Positions 45,433 to 54,677 of a DNA stretch of 64,000 nucleotides are shown piece by piece. How positions within the stretch are numbered: the first letter of the stretch is position 1; each line of letters starts with the position of its first letter. Source of the stretch: CBDDBH01 sp965225625 (GTDB lineage Bacteria; Pseudomonadota; Gammaproteobacteria; JADZEE01). The notes under the pieces were generated by a model that was given only the letters and a program-made list of their open reading frames with translations, did no database searches and was not told the DNA's origin. The translations under genes were made by a program, and so were the position numbers. The stretch lies in NCBI GenBank assembly GCA_965225625.1, contig CBDDBH010000005.1, positions 1-64,000 of the forward strand. Reading direction: 5' to 3'.

Positions 45433-45948
45433 GTGGACAGATTAAAGCAACAGATCCGAGACATTCCCGATTTCCCACAACCGGGAATCGTTTTCCGTGA
45501 CATCACCCCACTCGTGAAAGATCCAGCGAGTCTGCGACTGGCGGTCGAGCAATTAGCGCTACCGTTTCGCGATCGAGAGCTCACAGCGGTCGCCGGGATA
45601 GAGGCCCGGGGGTTTATTTTCGGTCCTCTGGTTGCCTGGGAGCTTGGCGTCGGTTTCATACCGCTGCGAAAACCCGGCAAGCTGCCATACGACACGCAAT
45701 CGATCTCCTACGACCTTGAATACGGTTCGGCGACGCTGGAAGTCCACGTCGATGCGGTTGGCGCGGGTGACCAGGTACTGCTCGTGGATGACTTGATAGC
45801 CACCGGCGGTACGGCGGCGGCTAGTTGTGTGCTGGTCGAAAAACTAGGGGCGGAAATTGCCGGCTGTGCCTTCGTTGTTGAACTGGATGCGCTTAAAGGC
45901 CGCGATAAATTGCACAGCTACCACGTCCATACGCTGCTTCATTATTGA
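45433..45948 (+). CDS. apt: Adenine phosphoribosyltransferase
   Basis: Salvages adenine to AMP with PRPP. Start GTG 45433 gives a 171-residue protein beginning DRLKQQIRDIPDFPQPGIVF, the usual start; an upstream GTG at 45391 overlaps the promoter -10 box. Motifs are GIEARGFIFGPLVAWELG and the PRPP loop VLLVDDLIATGGTAAAS. The NRDE gene follows after 22 bp. Confidence 0.95.
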   Translation: MDRLKQQIRDIPDFPQPGIVFRDITPLVKDPASLRLAVEQLALPFRDRELTAVAGIEARGFIFGPLVAWELGVGFIPLRKPGKLPYDTQSISYDLEYGSATLEVHVDAVGAGDQVLLVDDLIATGGTAAASCVLVEKLGAEIAGCAFVVELDALKGRDKLHSYHVHTLLHY

Positions 45949-45970
45949 ATCGTCGGCGCCGTCTAAACAC

Positions 45971-46747
45971 ATGTGCCTGATCCTGGTCGGCTTTCAACAA
46001 CATGCCGATTATCCCATTGTTCTTGCCGCCAACCGTGACGAGTACTACGCACGCCCGACTGCATTAGCGGCTCCCTGGGATGACGCGCCAGAGGTCTTCG
46101 GCGGCCGTGATTTACAGGCAGGCGGCAGCTGGTTCGCGGTTAGCCGTGACGGACGGTTCGCTGCAGTCACCAACTATCGAGACGCCGGCGGCGCCGAGGG
46201 CGGTGAACGCTCGCGCGGCATGCTGGTCAACGATTACCTGCTAGGCGCCGAATCTCCGCTAAGTTTTGTAAAACGCCAGGCAGCCTTCGGTGCGGATTAC
46301 CGCGGTTTTAATTTGTTGGTGGGCTCAGCGCATCAGCTTGCCTATTACTCGAATCGGGACGCGCAGTCTCCCCGGGACTTGAGCGCAGGTGTCTATGGGC
46401 TGAGCAACCATTTACTGGATACGCCCTGGCCGAAAGTCGAGCGCGGCAAAATGTTGTTACAGAAAAAATTGCAGGGTCCGGATGTAGACACTGAGGGGCT
46501 GCTGGATCTGCTCGCCGATACGACGCCCGCGACCGATCAGGCACTGCCGGATACAGGCGTTGGCAAGGCGCTGGAACGGCAGCTATCACCGATGTTCATA
46601 CAAAGCGATGAATATGGCACGCGTTGCTCTACCTTATGTCTGATCGACAATCGCGGGCGTATCCAGGTCGTCGAACGCAGTTACGCAAGCGATGCGCAGG
46701 TTCTGGAAACAGTGCGGCACGAATTCGAAGTCGTCGCGTTATCCTGA
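45971..46747 (+). CDS. NRDE (TANGO2) family protein
   Basis: A 258-residue protein starting MCLILVGFQQHADYPIVLAA followed by the NRDE motif (NRDEYYARPT). The N-terminal Cys makes it a possible Ntn-type hydrolase-like fold; TANGO2 homologues are linked to haem or lipid handling, but no activity is established here. GGRDLQAGGSWFAVSRDGRF, TNYRD and YGLSNHLLDTPWPKVERG are all conserved. It probably shares the apt transcript. Confidence 0.9.
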   Translation: MCLILVGFQQHADYPIVLAANRDEYYARPTALAAPWDDAPEVFGGRDLQAGGSWFAVSRDGRFAAVTNYRDAGGAEGGERSRGMLVNDYLLGAESPLSFVKRQAAFGADYRGFNLLVGSAHQLAYYSNRDAQSPRDLSAGVYGLSNHLLDTPWPKVERGKMLLQKKLQGPDVDTEGLLDLLADTTPATDQALPDTGVGKALERQLSPMFIQSDEYGTRCSTLCLIDNRGRIQVVERSYASDAQVLETVRHEFEVVALS

Positions 46748-46837
46748 ATTGCTGGGTTATAGGGGCCAGGCTGCGCGTCGATCTCTCAGCAAATCCACGG
46801 TAGGCTATCACCAGGCAAAACCGAATAGGGCCGGTTC

Positions 46838-48133
46838 ATGAGCAGCGCAGTTATCGATCTTTATGCGGAAAGTTCCCGTACGCCCTCGGCGACAGAGCTG
46901 TTAAACCGATATCTCGAGGTCCGTCGGCAGACGGAGCGACTCATTCAACCACTATCGGCCGAAGATTGCGTGGTTCAGTCCATGGCGGATGCAAGCCCGG
47001 CCAAATGGCACCTGGCGCATACGACCTGGTACTTCGAGACTTTCATGTTGGCCCGTGCAATACCTGACTACCAACGGATCGACGATGATTTTGCGGTCCT
47101 GTTCAATTCCTACTACAACCTCGTGGGTCCGCAACACCCTCGTCAGCAACGCGGCATGCTTACGCGTCCGTCGTTGGCCGCGGTGCGTAACTATCGAAAC
47201 GCCGTGGACGAACGGTTGCGCAGCTACCTGGACGCAATGGACGATATCGACCCGCAACTTGCCTACATCCTCGAACTGGGCATTAACCACGAACAACAGC
47301 ATCAGGAGCTGATCCTGATGGACATCAAGCACCTGTTATCGTGCAATCCTCTGTATCCCACTTACCGCGACATTGATGACACCCAGGTGGCGCACTCGGG
47401 GCAAGCACTTGCCTGGCATGAATATCCCGCCGGTGAGCGATGGCTGGGACACGGTGGATCCGGGTTCGCATTCGACAACGAAGGACCACGGCACAAGTGT
47501 CTGGGTAACGCCTTTGCGCTCGCGTCCAGACTCATCACCAACGGCGAGTACCTGCAGTTTATGCAAGACGGCGGCTATGGACAGGCCGCAGCATGGTTGG
47601 CCGACGGCTGGAGTTTAGTTCGTCAGCAACAATGGCAGGCACCGTACTATTGGCGTCGCCAAGACGATGAATGGTTTGAATTCACGCTGAGCGGCCTGCT
47701 TGAGTTGGATCTCGACGCACCCGTTGCGCATGTCAGCTATTACGAAGCGGAGGCGTACGCGACCTGGGCGAGCGCGCGACTGCCGCGTGAAGACGAATGG
47801 GAACTGGCCGCATCGGGCGCAGCGCCGATCGGCAACTTTCTCGAAGACGAAATCTTACATCCGTGCGCCGCAGCGGACAGTGTGAATCAACCGTCGCAAC
47901 TCTATGGCGATCTGTGGGAGTGGACGCAGAGTTCATATTCCCCTTATCCCGGATTCCGACCCCCACAGGGCGCCCTCGGTGAGTACAACGGCAAATTCAT
48001 GTGCAGTCAGTATGTACTGCGCGGCGGCGCCTGCGTGACACCTCGCTCGCACATGCGCGCTAGCTATCGCAATTTCTTCTATCCAAACACGCACTGGCAC
48101 TTCAGCGGCATCCGCCTGGCCCGCGACGTTTAG
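46838..48133 (+). CDS. egtB: Ergothioneine biosynthesis protein EgtB (sulfoxide synthase)
   Basis: Non-haem iron enzyme joining hercynine to a cysteine-containing thiol through a sulfoxide. It has 431 residues: a DinB-like domain with SPAKWHLAHTTWYFETFML and the iron motif HX3HXE in NHEQQHQELILMDIKHLL, then an FGE-sulfatase domain from about residue 195 (GFAFDNEGPRHKCLG, ARLPREDEWELAA, VLRGGACVTPRSHMRASYRN). The length excludes OvoA, which has a C-terminal methyltransferase. The methyltransferase EgtD usually found beside it is not in this window. Confidence 0.92.
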   Translation: MSSAVIDLYAESSRTPSATELLNRYLEVRRQTERLIQPLSAEDCVVQSMADASPAKWHLAHTTWYFETFMLARAIPDYQRIDDDFAVLFNSYYNLVGPQHPRQQRGMLTRPSLAAVRNYRNAVDERLRSYLDAMDDIDPQLAYILELGINHEQQHQELILMDIKHLLSCNPLYPTYRDIDDTQVAHSGQALAWHEYPAGERWLGHGGSGFAFDNEGPRHKCLGNAFALASRLITNGEYLQFMQDGGYGQAAAWLADGWSLVRQQQWQAPYYWRRQDDEWFEFTLSGLLELDLDAPVAHVSYYEAEAYATWASARLPREDEWELAASGAAPIGNFLEDEILHPCAAADSVNQPSQLYGDLWEWTQSSYSPYPGFRPPQGALGEYNGKFMCSQYVLRGGACVTPRSHMRASYRNFFYPNTHWHFSGIRLARDV

Positions 48134-48140
48134 CGCGTCT

Positions 48141-48238
48141 ACCCCTCAACCTGCCCTTCTACCGCGAGGGAGAAGGGACCCGTGGTTTGTATTCCTTTTC
48201 TCCCTCTCCCTTGCGGGAGAGGGTTGGGTGAGGGGTGA
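48141..48238. repeat. Palindromic intergenic repeat, copy 2 of 3
   Basis: It starts ACCCCTCAACCTGCCC, contains GGGAGAAGGGACCCGTGGTT and ends GCGGGAGAGGGTTGGGTGAGG. Its ends pair, and it shares ACCCCTCA, GGGACCCGTGGTTT and GGGTGAGG with the copy at 33926. It fills the gap between egtB and the ABC transporter genes. Confidence 0.82.
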
Positions 48239-48284
48239 GAGTAATATTGCGTGGCTGTCAGGTTGCCCGTAATCTGTGCTGCGC

Positions 48285-48977
48285 ATGACAGATGATAGTC
48301 AAATTCAGATCGCCGGACTTGGCAAATCTTACAAACTCGGTACGCGGCAACACGCGGTTTTCGAAAACTTAAATCTGTCGATTGCCCAGGGTGAATTTCT
48401 GGTACTCCTGGGACGCAGCGGTTCGGGTAAATCAACATTACTCAATCTGATCGCAGGACTGGACGAACCCAGCGCCGGACGCGTTGTGATCGATGGTGTT
48501 GATCTAACTGCGCTGTCCGAAACCGAACGCACCCTGTTTCGGCGACGCCACATCGGCTTCATCTTTCAAACCTACAGCCTGATCGCCACACTGACCGTCT
48601 CGGAGAATCTATCCCTTCCGCTGGAGATTAACGGCGTCCAACCGCCACAACGCAACAAGCGTATCAGTGACATTCTTGAACAACTTGGTCTGAGTGACAA
48701 ATACGCGCGTTTTCCTGATCAACTATCAGGAGGCGAACAACAACGAGTCGCGATCGCGCGCGCGCTCATTCACGATCCTACATTGATCCTGGCGGACGAA
48801 CCGACAGGTAACCTGGATCTGGAAACGGGGCGCGAAGTGCTTGAAGTACTGGATAGCACTAGCCGTGCACGGCAAAAGACTTTAATCATGGCGACGCACA
48901 GCCGTGAAGTCATCGGCATTGCCGACCGCATAGTCACCATCGTCGCCGGGAGCTTAGAAGAAGTGGCGATCCAGTGA
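48285..48977 (+). CDS. ABC transporter ATP-binding protein (LolD/MacB-type)
   Basis: ATPase subunit that works with FtsX-type permeases. From ATG 48285 it has 230 residues: Walker A GRSGSGKSTLLNL, signature LSGGEQQRVAIARAL, Walker B LILADEPTGNLD, and the switch His in MATHSREV. Its stop overlaps the permease start by four bases (GTGA). The three-gene set ATPase-permease-AttH lipocalin recurs in proteobacteria and is thought to handle a lipophilic or envelope substrate. Confidence 0.93.
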   Translation: MTDDSQIQIAGLGKSYKLGTRQHAVFENLNLSIAQGEFLVLLGRSGSGKSTLLNLIAGLDEPSAGRVVIDGVDLTALSETERTLFRRRHIGFIFQTYSLIATLTVSENLSLPLEINGVQPPQRNKRISDILEQLGLSDKYARFPDQLSGGEQQRVAIARALIHDPTLILADEPTGNLDLETGREVLEVLDSTSRARQKTLIMATHSREVIGIADRIVTIVAGSLEEVAIQ

Positions 48978-51502
48978 GTGCTACGCTTACGCGCACAAGC
49001 CTGCGCTACCTCCTGCGCCATCCGTGGCAAGCCGCACTCGCACTCACCGGCATCGCATTGGGCGTGGCGGTAGTCGTTGCCATCGACATTGCACAGCACA
49101 GTGCCACGCAAAGCTTTGCGCAGTCCACCCATGCCGTGGCCGGCACTGCAACGCATCAGATAATCGGTGGACCCAATGGTTTAAGCGACGCTCTGTATTC
49201 ACGCCTGGTCCTTGCGGGCATCAACGTTGAATTAACACCCATTATTGAAGCGCCGGTGGCCTTAGTCGGACACGACGGCGAGAGCTTGCGCTTGTTGGGT
49301 GCTGATCCGGTGTCAGCGCGGCCTTTCGCCGCTGCCTGGCAGAGTCGCGGCCATACGGATGGTCCTTTGAATTTTCGCGCGCTGATGGCACGCCCCGGGA
49401 CGGCGTTGCTGGCAGGCCCCACCGGTGCGCGATTGAATATCACCGCCGAAACCACCTTACGCATTGCAACCAGACGGGGTGAGCAATCAATCACCATTAT
49501 CGGCACGGTTGCTAGCACAAACAGTGCGCTGGACGGATATTTGCTCACGGATATTGCCAGCGCTCAAGAGATCCTCGGTCGCTCGGGCCAACTCGACCGC
49601 ATCGATGTAATCGCTCCCGATTCCGCATCGGAGACCGCATTACGCGCCCTACTTCCACCGGGAGTCGAACTGCTGGCCACCGGCACGCGTATTAACTCTA
49701 TCCAGAACATGACTCGCGCGTTTAACACCAACCTGACCGCGTTAAGTCTGTTGTCATTGCTCGTGGGCATGTTCCTCATCTACAACACGCAGACATTTCT
49801 GGTCATCCAGCGCCGCCAGCAATTCGGGATTCTGCGCGCATTAGGAATAGATAAAAAAAGCATTGCCGGCACTATCCTGGTTGAGGCGGTTACGCTCGGC
49901 ATCATCGGTAGCTGCATCGGTCTGGTATTGGGTGCGGGGCTCGCCCATGTGCTACTTGGGTTCGTCAGTCAAACGGTCAACGATCTTTATTACCCGTTAC
50001 GCGGCGAGCAAGCGTTATTCACCGGTACCGGCCTGCTGCGAGGCATGGGTTTGGGTGTCGGGGCGACCCTGGTTGCTGCCATGGCGCCAGCCTATGAAGC
50101 GGCCAGTGTGCCGCCGAGCACAGCCATGATGCGCTCGAACCTGGAATACAAAGTCGGCCAACTGCTCGGCTATGTCAGCGCAGCTGGTCTCGCGGCCATC
50201 GGTCTGGGCGGCGCCGTACTCCTGTTTCCCAGTAACAGCGTCGTCGGGGGGTTCGCCGGTTTATTCATTCTGATCCTCGGCGCCGCCTTGCTCACACCGA
50301 AGCTCACGCTGCTTGCGTTGAACCTCACCAAGGACTGGGCGTCGCAGCATTTTGGCACACTGGGTACGCTGGCAACGAGGTCCGTAGGGGCATCGCTCAG
50401 TCGCACAGGTGTTGCCATCGCCGCTTTGATGTTGGCCGTCGCCACGACGGTAGGCGTGGGTCTTATGATCGGAAGTTTTCGACATGCGGTCGAAAACTGG
50501 TTGAGCACGATTCTGCAAGCCGACATGTATGTGGCAGAGACTTCTTTGACCGGTGAGCGCACGCTGACGTTGGAGTTCATGGCGGCGTTGAATGCGGCGC
50601 CCGAGATCCACATGGTCAGCTCGGCGCGGCGTATTCGTATCGAATCTGCCCGCGGTATCGACAACGTCACCGCTTTCCAGTTGAATCCCCGTGCCCGCGC
50701 GGGTTTCAACTTCAAATACGGCGGCAGCGAATCGCTGTGGGACGAATTCGAAAAACGACCCACCGTCATCATATCCGAGCCGTATGCCTACCATCACGGC
50801 CTGGGCGTGGGCGACCAATTAGCATTGCGCAGCGATCGCGGCGAACAGTCATTCGAAATCCTGGGCGTGTACTTCGATTACGGCACCGAACAGGGCGTGA
50901 TCGCCATGAGTCGTCGCACCTACGAAAGCTACTGGGATGACCGAGCTCTCAGCGGCATCGGCATCTACGGTACCGCCGGTATTTCCATGGAGGTGTTGCG
51001 GGGCGCAATTGCAAGAGTGGCGAAAACCGTGGACGCGCCGTTGGAGATACGTGCTAATCGCGAATTGCGCGAAGCATCGATGGTGGTATTCGATCGCACC
51101 TTCGCCATTACCGGTGTGCTACGCACACTGGCCGCGACGATTGCCTTTGTCGGGATCTTTGGCGCGTTGATGGCTTTGCAGCTCGAACGAAGCGCGGAGT
51201 TCGGATTATATCGGGCACTGGGCCTTACGCCCGGTCAGATCCGCCGACTGGTGATCGCCGAGACCGGCATTATGGGACTCATCGCAGGTCTGGTGGCCTT
51301 GCCAGTTGGCATCGTCATGGCAACGGTGTTGATCTACGTCATCAATGAACGCTCCTTTGGCTGGACGATGGCGCTTACGCTGAGCCCGACGACGCTCGCG
51401 ACGGGTCTATTGTTGGCGGTAACAGCGGCATTACTGGCCGGGATCTACCCGGCCCAGCGCATGGCCGTCACTGCGCCGGCAGTGGCGTTGCGAACCGAAT
51501 GA
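48974..51502 (+). CDS. FtsX-like ABC transporter permease
   Basis: An 842-residue permease starting GTG 48974. The N-terminal helix (PWQAALALTGIALGVAVVVA) is followed by a periplasmic MacB-like domain, then three helices with LLVGMFLIYNTQTFLVIQRR, a central block, a second periplasmic domain, and a last FtsX unit (VGIFGALMALQLERSAEFGL; TGIMGLIAGLVALPVGIVMA). Two FtsX domains in one chain mean it can serve alone with a dimer of the ATPase. Overlaps on both sides show an operon. Confidence 0.92.
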   Translation: MSATLTRTSLRYLLRHPWQAALALTGIALGVAVVVAIDIAQHSATQSFAQSTHAVAGTATHQIIGGPNGLSDALYSRLVLAGINVELTPIIEAPVALVGHDGESLRLLGADPVSARPFAAAWQSRGHTDGPLNFRALMARPGTALLAGPTGARLNITAETTLRIATRRGEQSITIIGTVASTNSALDGYLLTDIASAQEILGRSGQLDRIDVIAPDSASETALRALLPPGVELLATGTRINSIQNMTRAFNTNLTALSLLSLLVGMFLIYNTQTFLVIQRRQQFGILRALGIDKKSIAGTILVEAVTLGIIGSCIGLVLGAGLAHVLLGFVSQTVNDLYYPLRGEQALFTGTGLLRGMGLGVGATLVAAMAPAYEAASVPPSTAMMRSNLEYKVGQLLGYVSAAGLAAIGLGGAVLLFPSNSVVGGFAGLFILILGAALLTPKLTLLALNLTKDWASQHFGTLGTLATRSVGASLSRTGVAIAALMLAVATTVGVGLMIGSFRHAVENWLSTILQADMYVAETSLTGERTLTLEFMAALNAAPEIHMVSSARRIRIESARGIDNVTAFQLNPRARAGFNFKYGGSESLWDEFEKRPTVIISEPYAYHHGLGVGDQLALRSDRGEQSFEILGVYFDYGTEQGVIAMSRRTYESYWDDRALSGIGIYGTAGISMEVLRGAIARVAKTVDAPLEIRANRELREASMVVFDRTFAITGVLRTLAATIAFVGIFGALMALQLERSAEFGLYRALGLTPGQIRRLVIAETGIMGLIAGLVALPVGIVMATVLIYVINERSFGWTMALTLSPTTLATGLLLAVTAALLAGIYPAQRMAVTAPAVALRTE

Positions 51503-52656
51503 GCGCGGCAACACGTACGTTGCTATTACTTGCGCCGATGCTGCTGGTGGTTGCGCTTAGATTTTTTTCTGCCGAAGATGCGCCAGGCGACACTGGCGAA
51601 GCTCAACACATTACGGTTCCCTCGGCGCTAGGCGGCGCCCCCGGTGCTGCTGGTTTCGCGCGCGCACTCGAGGTGCGTCATTTTCGTTTTCCACGCGATC
51701 ATGGTGCGCATCCCGAATTTCAACACGAGTGGTGGTACTTCACAGGCAACCTTGCAGACAACGAGGGTCGTGCATTCGGCTACGAACTCACGTTTTTTCG
51801 TATCGCGTTGACGCCAACGCCGGCAGATTCACCGTCGGCATGGCGACAACCGGGAATATACATGGCGCATTTTGCCATCACCGATCCGCACGCTGATCGC
51901 TTTATCGCAGAGGAACGGTTTGCCCGCGGTGCATTGGGCCTGGCCGGAGCGCAAGCGCAGCCGTTCCGAGTCTGGCTCACCGACTGGCAGGTACAGGCCG
52001 GCGACGACACTGGCTTTAACGTAATGCTCAACGCCGTCGGTAAGCGCACTACATTGCATTTGACCGCGCAACAGGGAAAGCCGGTCGTCCTACAAGGAGA
52101 TCGGGGTTTGAGTCGCAAAAGCAGCGCTGCGGGCAATGCCTCGTATTATTATTCTCTGCCGCGCATGCCAACCAGCGGCTCGATCAGCATCGACGGCGAG
52201 AATTTTTCGGTAAGCGGCGAAAGTTGGTTGGACCGTGAATGGAGCACCAGTGCGCTGGCGGCCGATCAAGCGGGATGGGACTGGTTCGCTCTACAGCTTA
52301 ATGATGGACGGGAACTCGTGTACTACCGTCTACGTGGCAAAGACGGGACTACGGATCCGCACAGTGCCGGCCGATTGATTGCGGCCGATGGCAGCAGCAC
52401 CCCGCTCAATACAAATGCGTTTCACATGCGGGAGGTTGATACCTGGCGCAGCAGCGCGAGCGGCGTGCGTTATCCGGCACGCTGGACGTTCGAGCTCACC
52501 TCACCACCACTGGAACTCGATATCGTGCCGATCATGGCCGATCAAGAACTCAACCTGACGGTTCGCTATTGGGAAGGTGCAGTACGCGTAAGCGGGCATA
52601 GCGGCAAAACGCCGATCAGTGGCGTTGGGTATGTTGAGTTGGCTGGTTATGACTAG
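51499..52656 (+). CDS. AttH/CrtC-type lipocalin-like protein
   Basis: A 385-residue exported protein. It has an N-terminal signal-like helix (TLLLLAPMLLVVALRFFSA) and the double-lipocalin fold of AttH and carotenoid hydratases: FPRDHGAHPEFQHEWWYFTG at the start, YELTFFRIAL, YSLPRMPTSGSISIDGE, WLDREWSTSALAADQAGWDW. It is translationally coupled to the permease (ATGA), suggesting it delivers or accepts the transported lipid-like molecule in the periplasm. The substrate is not known. Confidence 0.9.
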   Translation: MSAATRTLLLLAPMLLVVALRFFSAEDAPGDTGEAQHITVPSALGGAPGAAGFARALEVRHFRFPRDHGAHPEFQHEWWYFTGNLADNEGRAFGYELTFFRIALTPTPADSPSAWRQPGIYMAHFAITDPHADRFIAEERFARGALGLAGAQAQPFRVWLTDWQVQAGDDTGFNVMLNAVGKRTTLHLTAQQGKPVVLQGDRGLSRKSSAAGNASYYYSLPRMPTSGSISIDGENFSVSGESWLDREWSTSALAADQAGWDWFALQLNDGRELVYYRLRGKDGTTDPHSAGRLIAADGSSTPLNTNAFHMREVDTWRSSASGVRYPARWTFELTSPPLELDIVPIMADQELNLTVRYWEGAVRVSGHSGKTPISGVGYVELAGYD

Positions 52657-52727
52657 CGCAGAGCGATTCGCAGGAGATTCCTAGGGGAAACAAACGATTT
52701 GTGTCGCGCCGCCGTAATCGAAAGCGC

Positions 52728-52778
52728 CGCGTCGTTGTGAAGATGGCGAGCGTAGGTCGCCATCTTCACAACGACGCG
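52728..52778. repeat. Perfect 22-bp inverted repeat with 7-base loop
   Basis: The arms (CGCGTCGTTGTGAAGATGGCGA at 52728-52749, seen as CGCGTCGTTGTG + AAGATGGCGA, and its exact complement at 52757-52778) flank GCGTAGG. There is no T tract on either side, so it is not a standard terminator, though it lies between convergent genes and could block read-through. It may be a small mobile hairpin. Confidence 0.8.
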
Positions 52779-52810
52779 GGAGCAGCGCATTCGGCGAGGG
52801 CGGCACAACA

Positions 52811-53140
52811 TTACCGCTTACTAGATTTCTCTTCGCCGATCGCAATCCAATTAGCCGTAACACCGTAAACACGACCGCCTGCCCAGGTGCGGAAAACCAG
52901 GTCGAAGCCGCTAGTGGTAATCGACTTCGCCTCTGCAACAACGCGTACGCCGACATTACCGACATCCTCGACATAATCGGCCATATTAAAGCCAGAGATC
53001 GAAACCAGGATATGCGGCTTTTTCACATATTGGGCGCCAAATACGACCGGTACCTTGTAAGAGCGTGCGCCCACGCCCTGGTTAAGTTTCCATTTCGGGT
53101 CCGAATAATGACCGGTGCTAATTCCGTATTCAATTCGCAT
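52811..53140 (-). CDS. H-type lectin domain protein
   Basis: A 109-residue protein reading SYKVPVVFGAQYVKKPHILV, SISGFNMADY, RVVAEAKSITTSGFDLVFRT and WAGGRVYGVTANWIAIGE. The spacing fits the H-type lectin domain (a six-stranded hexameric GalNAc-binding fold); the final WIA is typical. There is no signal peptide. Bacterial H-lectins often occur in adhesins or phage tails; here it is alone beside a long hairpin and ppnN, and its role is unknown. Confidence 0.75.
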   Translation of the reverse strand: MRIEYGISTGHYSDPKWKLNQGVGARSYKVPVVFGAQYVKKPHILVSISGFNMADYVEDVGNVGVRVVAEAKSITTSGFDLVFRTWAGGRVYGVTANWIAIGEEKSSKR

Positions 53141-53184
53141 GACAATTCTCCTTTCAGAAATTTGTTAACTATTGATTCACTGCG

Positions 53185-54591
53185 CTAACTATTAACCAAC
53201 CGGTAACACGGTTGATAGGCGGTGCCCGGTAGGCGCATGCGCTGCTGTTCGACAAATGCGGACAGCAATTTGTCCAGCGGCCGGACCAGGGCGGGCGCGC
53301 CTCGGATCTCGAACGGGCCGTGCGTTTCAACGGCGCGGATCCCCTCCTCCTTCACATTGCCCGCAACGATACCGGAAAACGCGCGGCGCAAATTGAGCGC
53401 AAGTTCGTGGGGTGCTTGACCAGTACTGAGATCCAAAGCGGCCATGTTTTCATGATCGGCCTTAAACGGCAGTTGAAAATCATAGCCCATGGTAAGGATC
53501 CAGTTAAAAAACGTCGCGTCGTTACGATCACGGCGAAAATCCTCGATATCGTCCATTCCCTTGCGCACGGCAGACGCAACTGCCGCGGGCTCGTCAAGAA
53601 TGACTTGAATGCGTTCGCGCGCTGGTGGTCCGAGTGTCGCATCGATAAATTCCAACAGCTGGGTGAAATAGTCCGCCGACTCACGAGGACCCGTCAATAT
53701 CAGCGGAAACGGCATATCAGCATTTTCGGGGTTCATGAGGATCCCCAGCAGATAGACGATTTCTTCCACGGTACCGGCGCCGCCCGGAAACACTATGATG
53801 GCGTGGGCCAGTCGGACAAACGCCTCCAGGCGCTTTTCTATGTCCGGCATAATGGCCAATTGATTAACAATGGGGTTGGGTGCTTCCGCCGCAATGATCC
53901 CGGGCTCTGTGATTCCGAGATAGCGTGCATCGCGGATCCGCTGTTTGGCGTGACCTACGGCCCCGCCTTTCATTGGTCCCTTCATCGCGCCCGGTCCGCA
54001 GCCGGTACACACGTTGTAACCACGCAAACCAAGTTGGTAACCAACCTCCTTGGTATAGTCGTATTCCAGCCGCCCGATAGAGTGACCGCCCCAGCAGACA
54101 ACCATATTCGGGTGTGGTTTGAGCTCCATCGCACCGGCGTTGCGCAGGATGTTGAATACAGCGTCGGTGATACCGGCGGACGTGGTCAGATCGAAACGAC
54201 CGCTGCGTTCGATTTCGTTGCTGACATAGAGAATATCGCGCAGCACACTAAATAAGTGTTCGCGCACGCCCGTTATCATTTTGCCATCGACGAAGGCGTA
54301 GGCAGGCGCATTACTGATCTGCAGCCGGATCCCCCGCTGTTGCCGGATCAATCGAACCGTAAAATCCGGGTGCTGTTCGAATACGGCTTTCGCGTTATCG
54401 ACATAACTCCCGGAATTCAGTACCGCCAGCGAGCAGCGGCGAAATGTTTCATATAGCGCGCCATAGCCACTTTCGCACAGCTCGTTAACCTCGCTCTGGG
54501 ATAGCACCTCGAGGCTTCCTTGCGGTCCGATTTCTGCGTGGACTCGATCCAAGATCGCGGTCGCAGTAACATGTTCGCGCCAATTGCTCAT
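53185..54591 (-). CDS. ppnN: Nucleotide 5'-monophosphate nucleosidase PpnN (YgdH, LOG family)
   Basis: Cleaves purine and pyrimidine nucleoside monophosphates to base plus ribose-5-phosphate and responds to (p)ppGpp in E. coli. It has 468 residues, close to E. coli YgdH. The LOG core has NMVVCWGGHSIGRLEYDYTK, CTGCGPGAMKGPMKGGAVGH and the PGGAGTVEE motif (IIVFPGGAGTVEEIVYLLGI). N- and C-terminal extensions match PpnN rather than short LOG enzymes. It is divergent from rtcB. Confidence 0.93.
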   Translation of the reverse strand: MSNWREHVTATAILDRVHAEIGPQGSLEVLSQSEVNELCESGYGALYETFRRCSLAVLNSGSYVDNAKAVFEQHPDFTVRLIRQQRGIRLQISNAPAYAFVDGKMITGVREHLFSVLRDILYVSNEIERSGRFDLTTSAGITDAVFNILRNAGAMELKPHPNMVVCWGGHSIGRLEYDYTKEVGYQLGLRGYNVCTGCGPGAMKGPMKGGAVGHAKQRIRDARYLGITEPGIIAAEAPNPIVNQLAIMPDIEKRLEAFVRLAHAIIVFPGGAGTVEEIVYLLGILMNPENADMPFPLILTGPRESADYFTQLLEFIDATLGPPARERIQVILDEPAAVASAVRKGMDDIEDFRRDRNDATFFNWILTMGYDFQLPFKADHENMAALDLSTGQAPHELALNLRRAFSGIVAGNVKEEGIRAVETHGPFEIRGAPALVRPLDKLLSAFVEQQRMRLPGTAYQPCYRLVNS

Positions 54592-54677
54592 CGTGACATT
54601 CTAACGCAGCGTAGCCATCACGCCGCCCTCAGCTCATGAATAGTGACCAGGCAGAAATCTTTTATCATACTCAAGCC

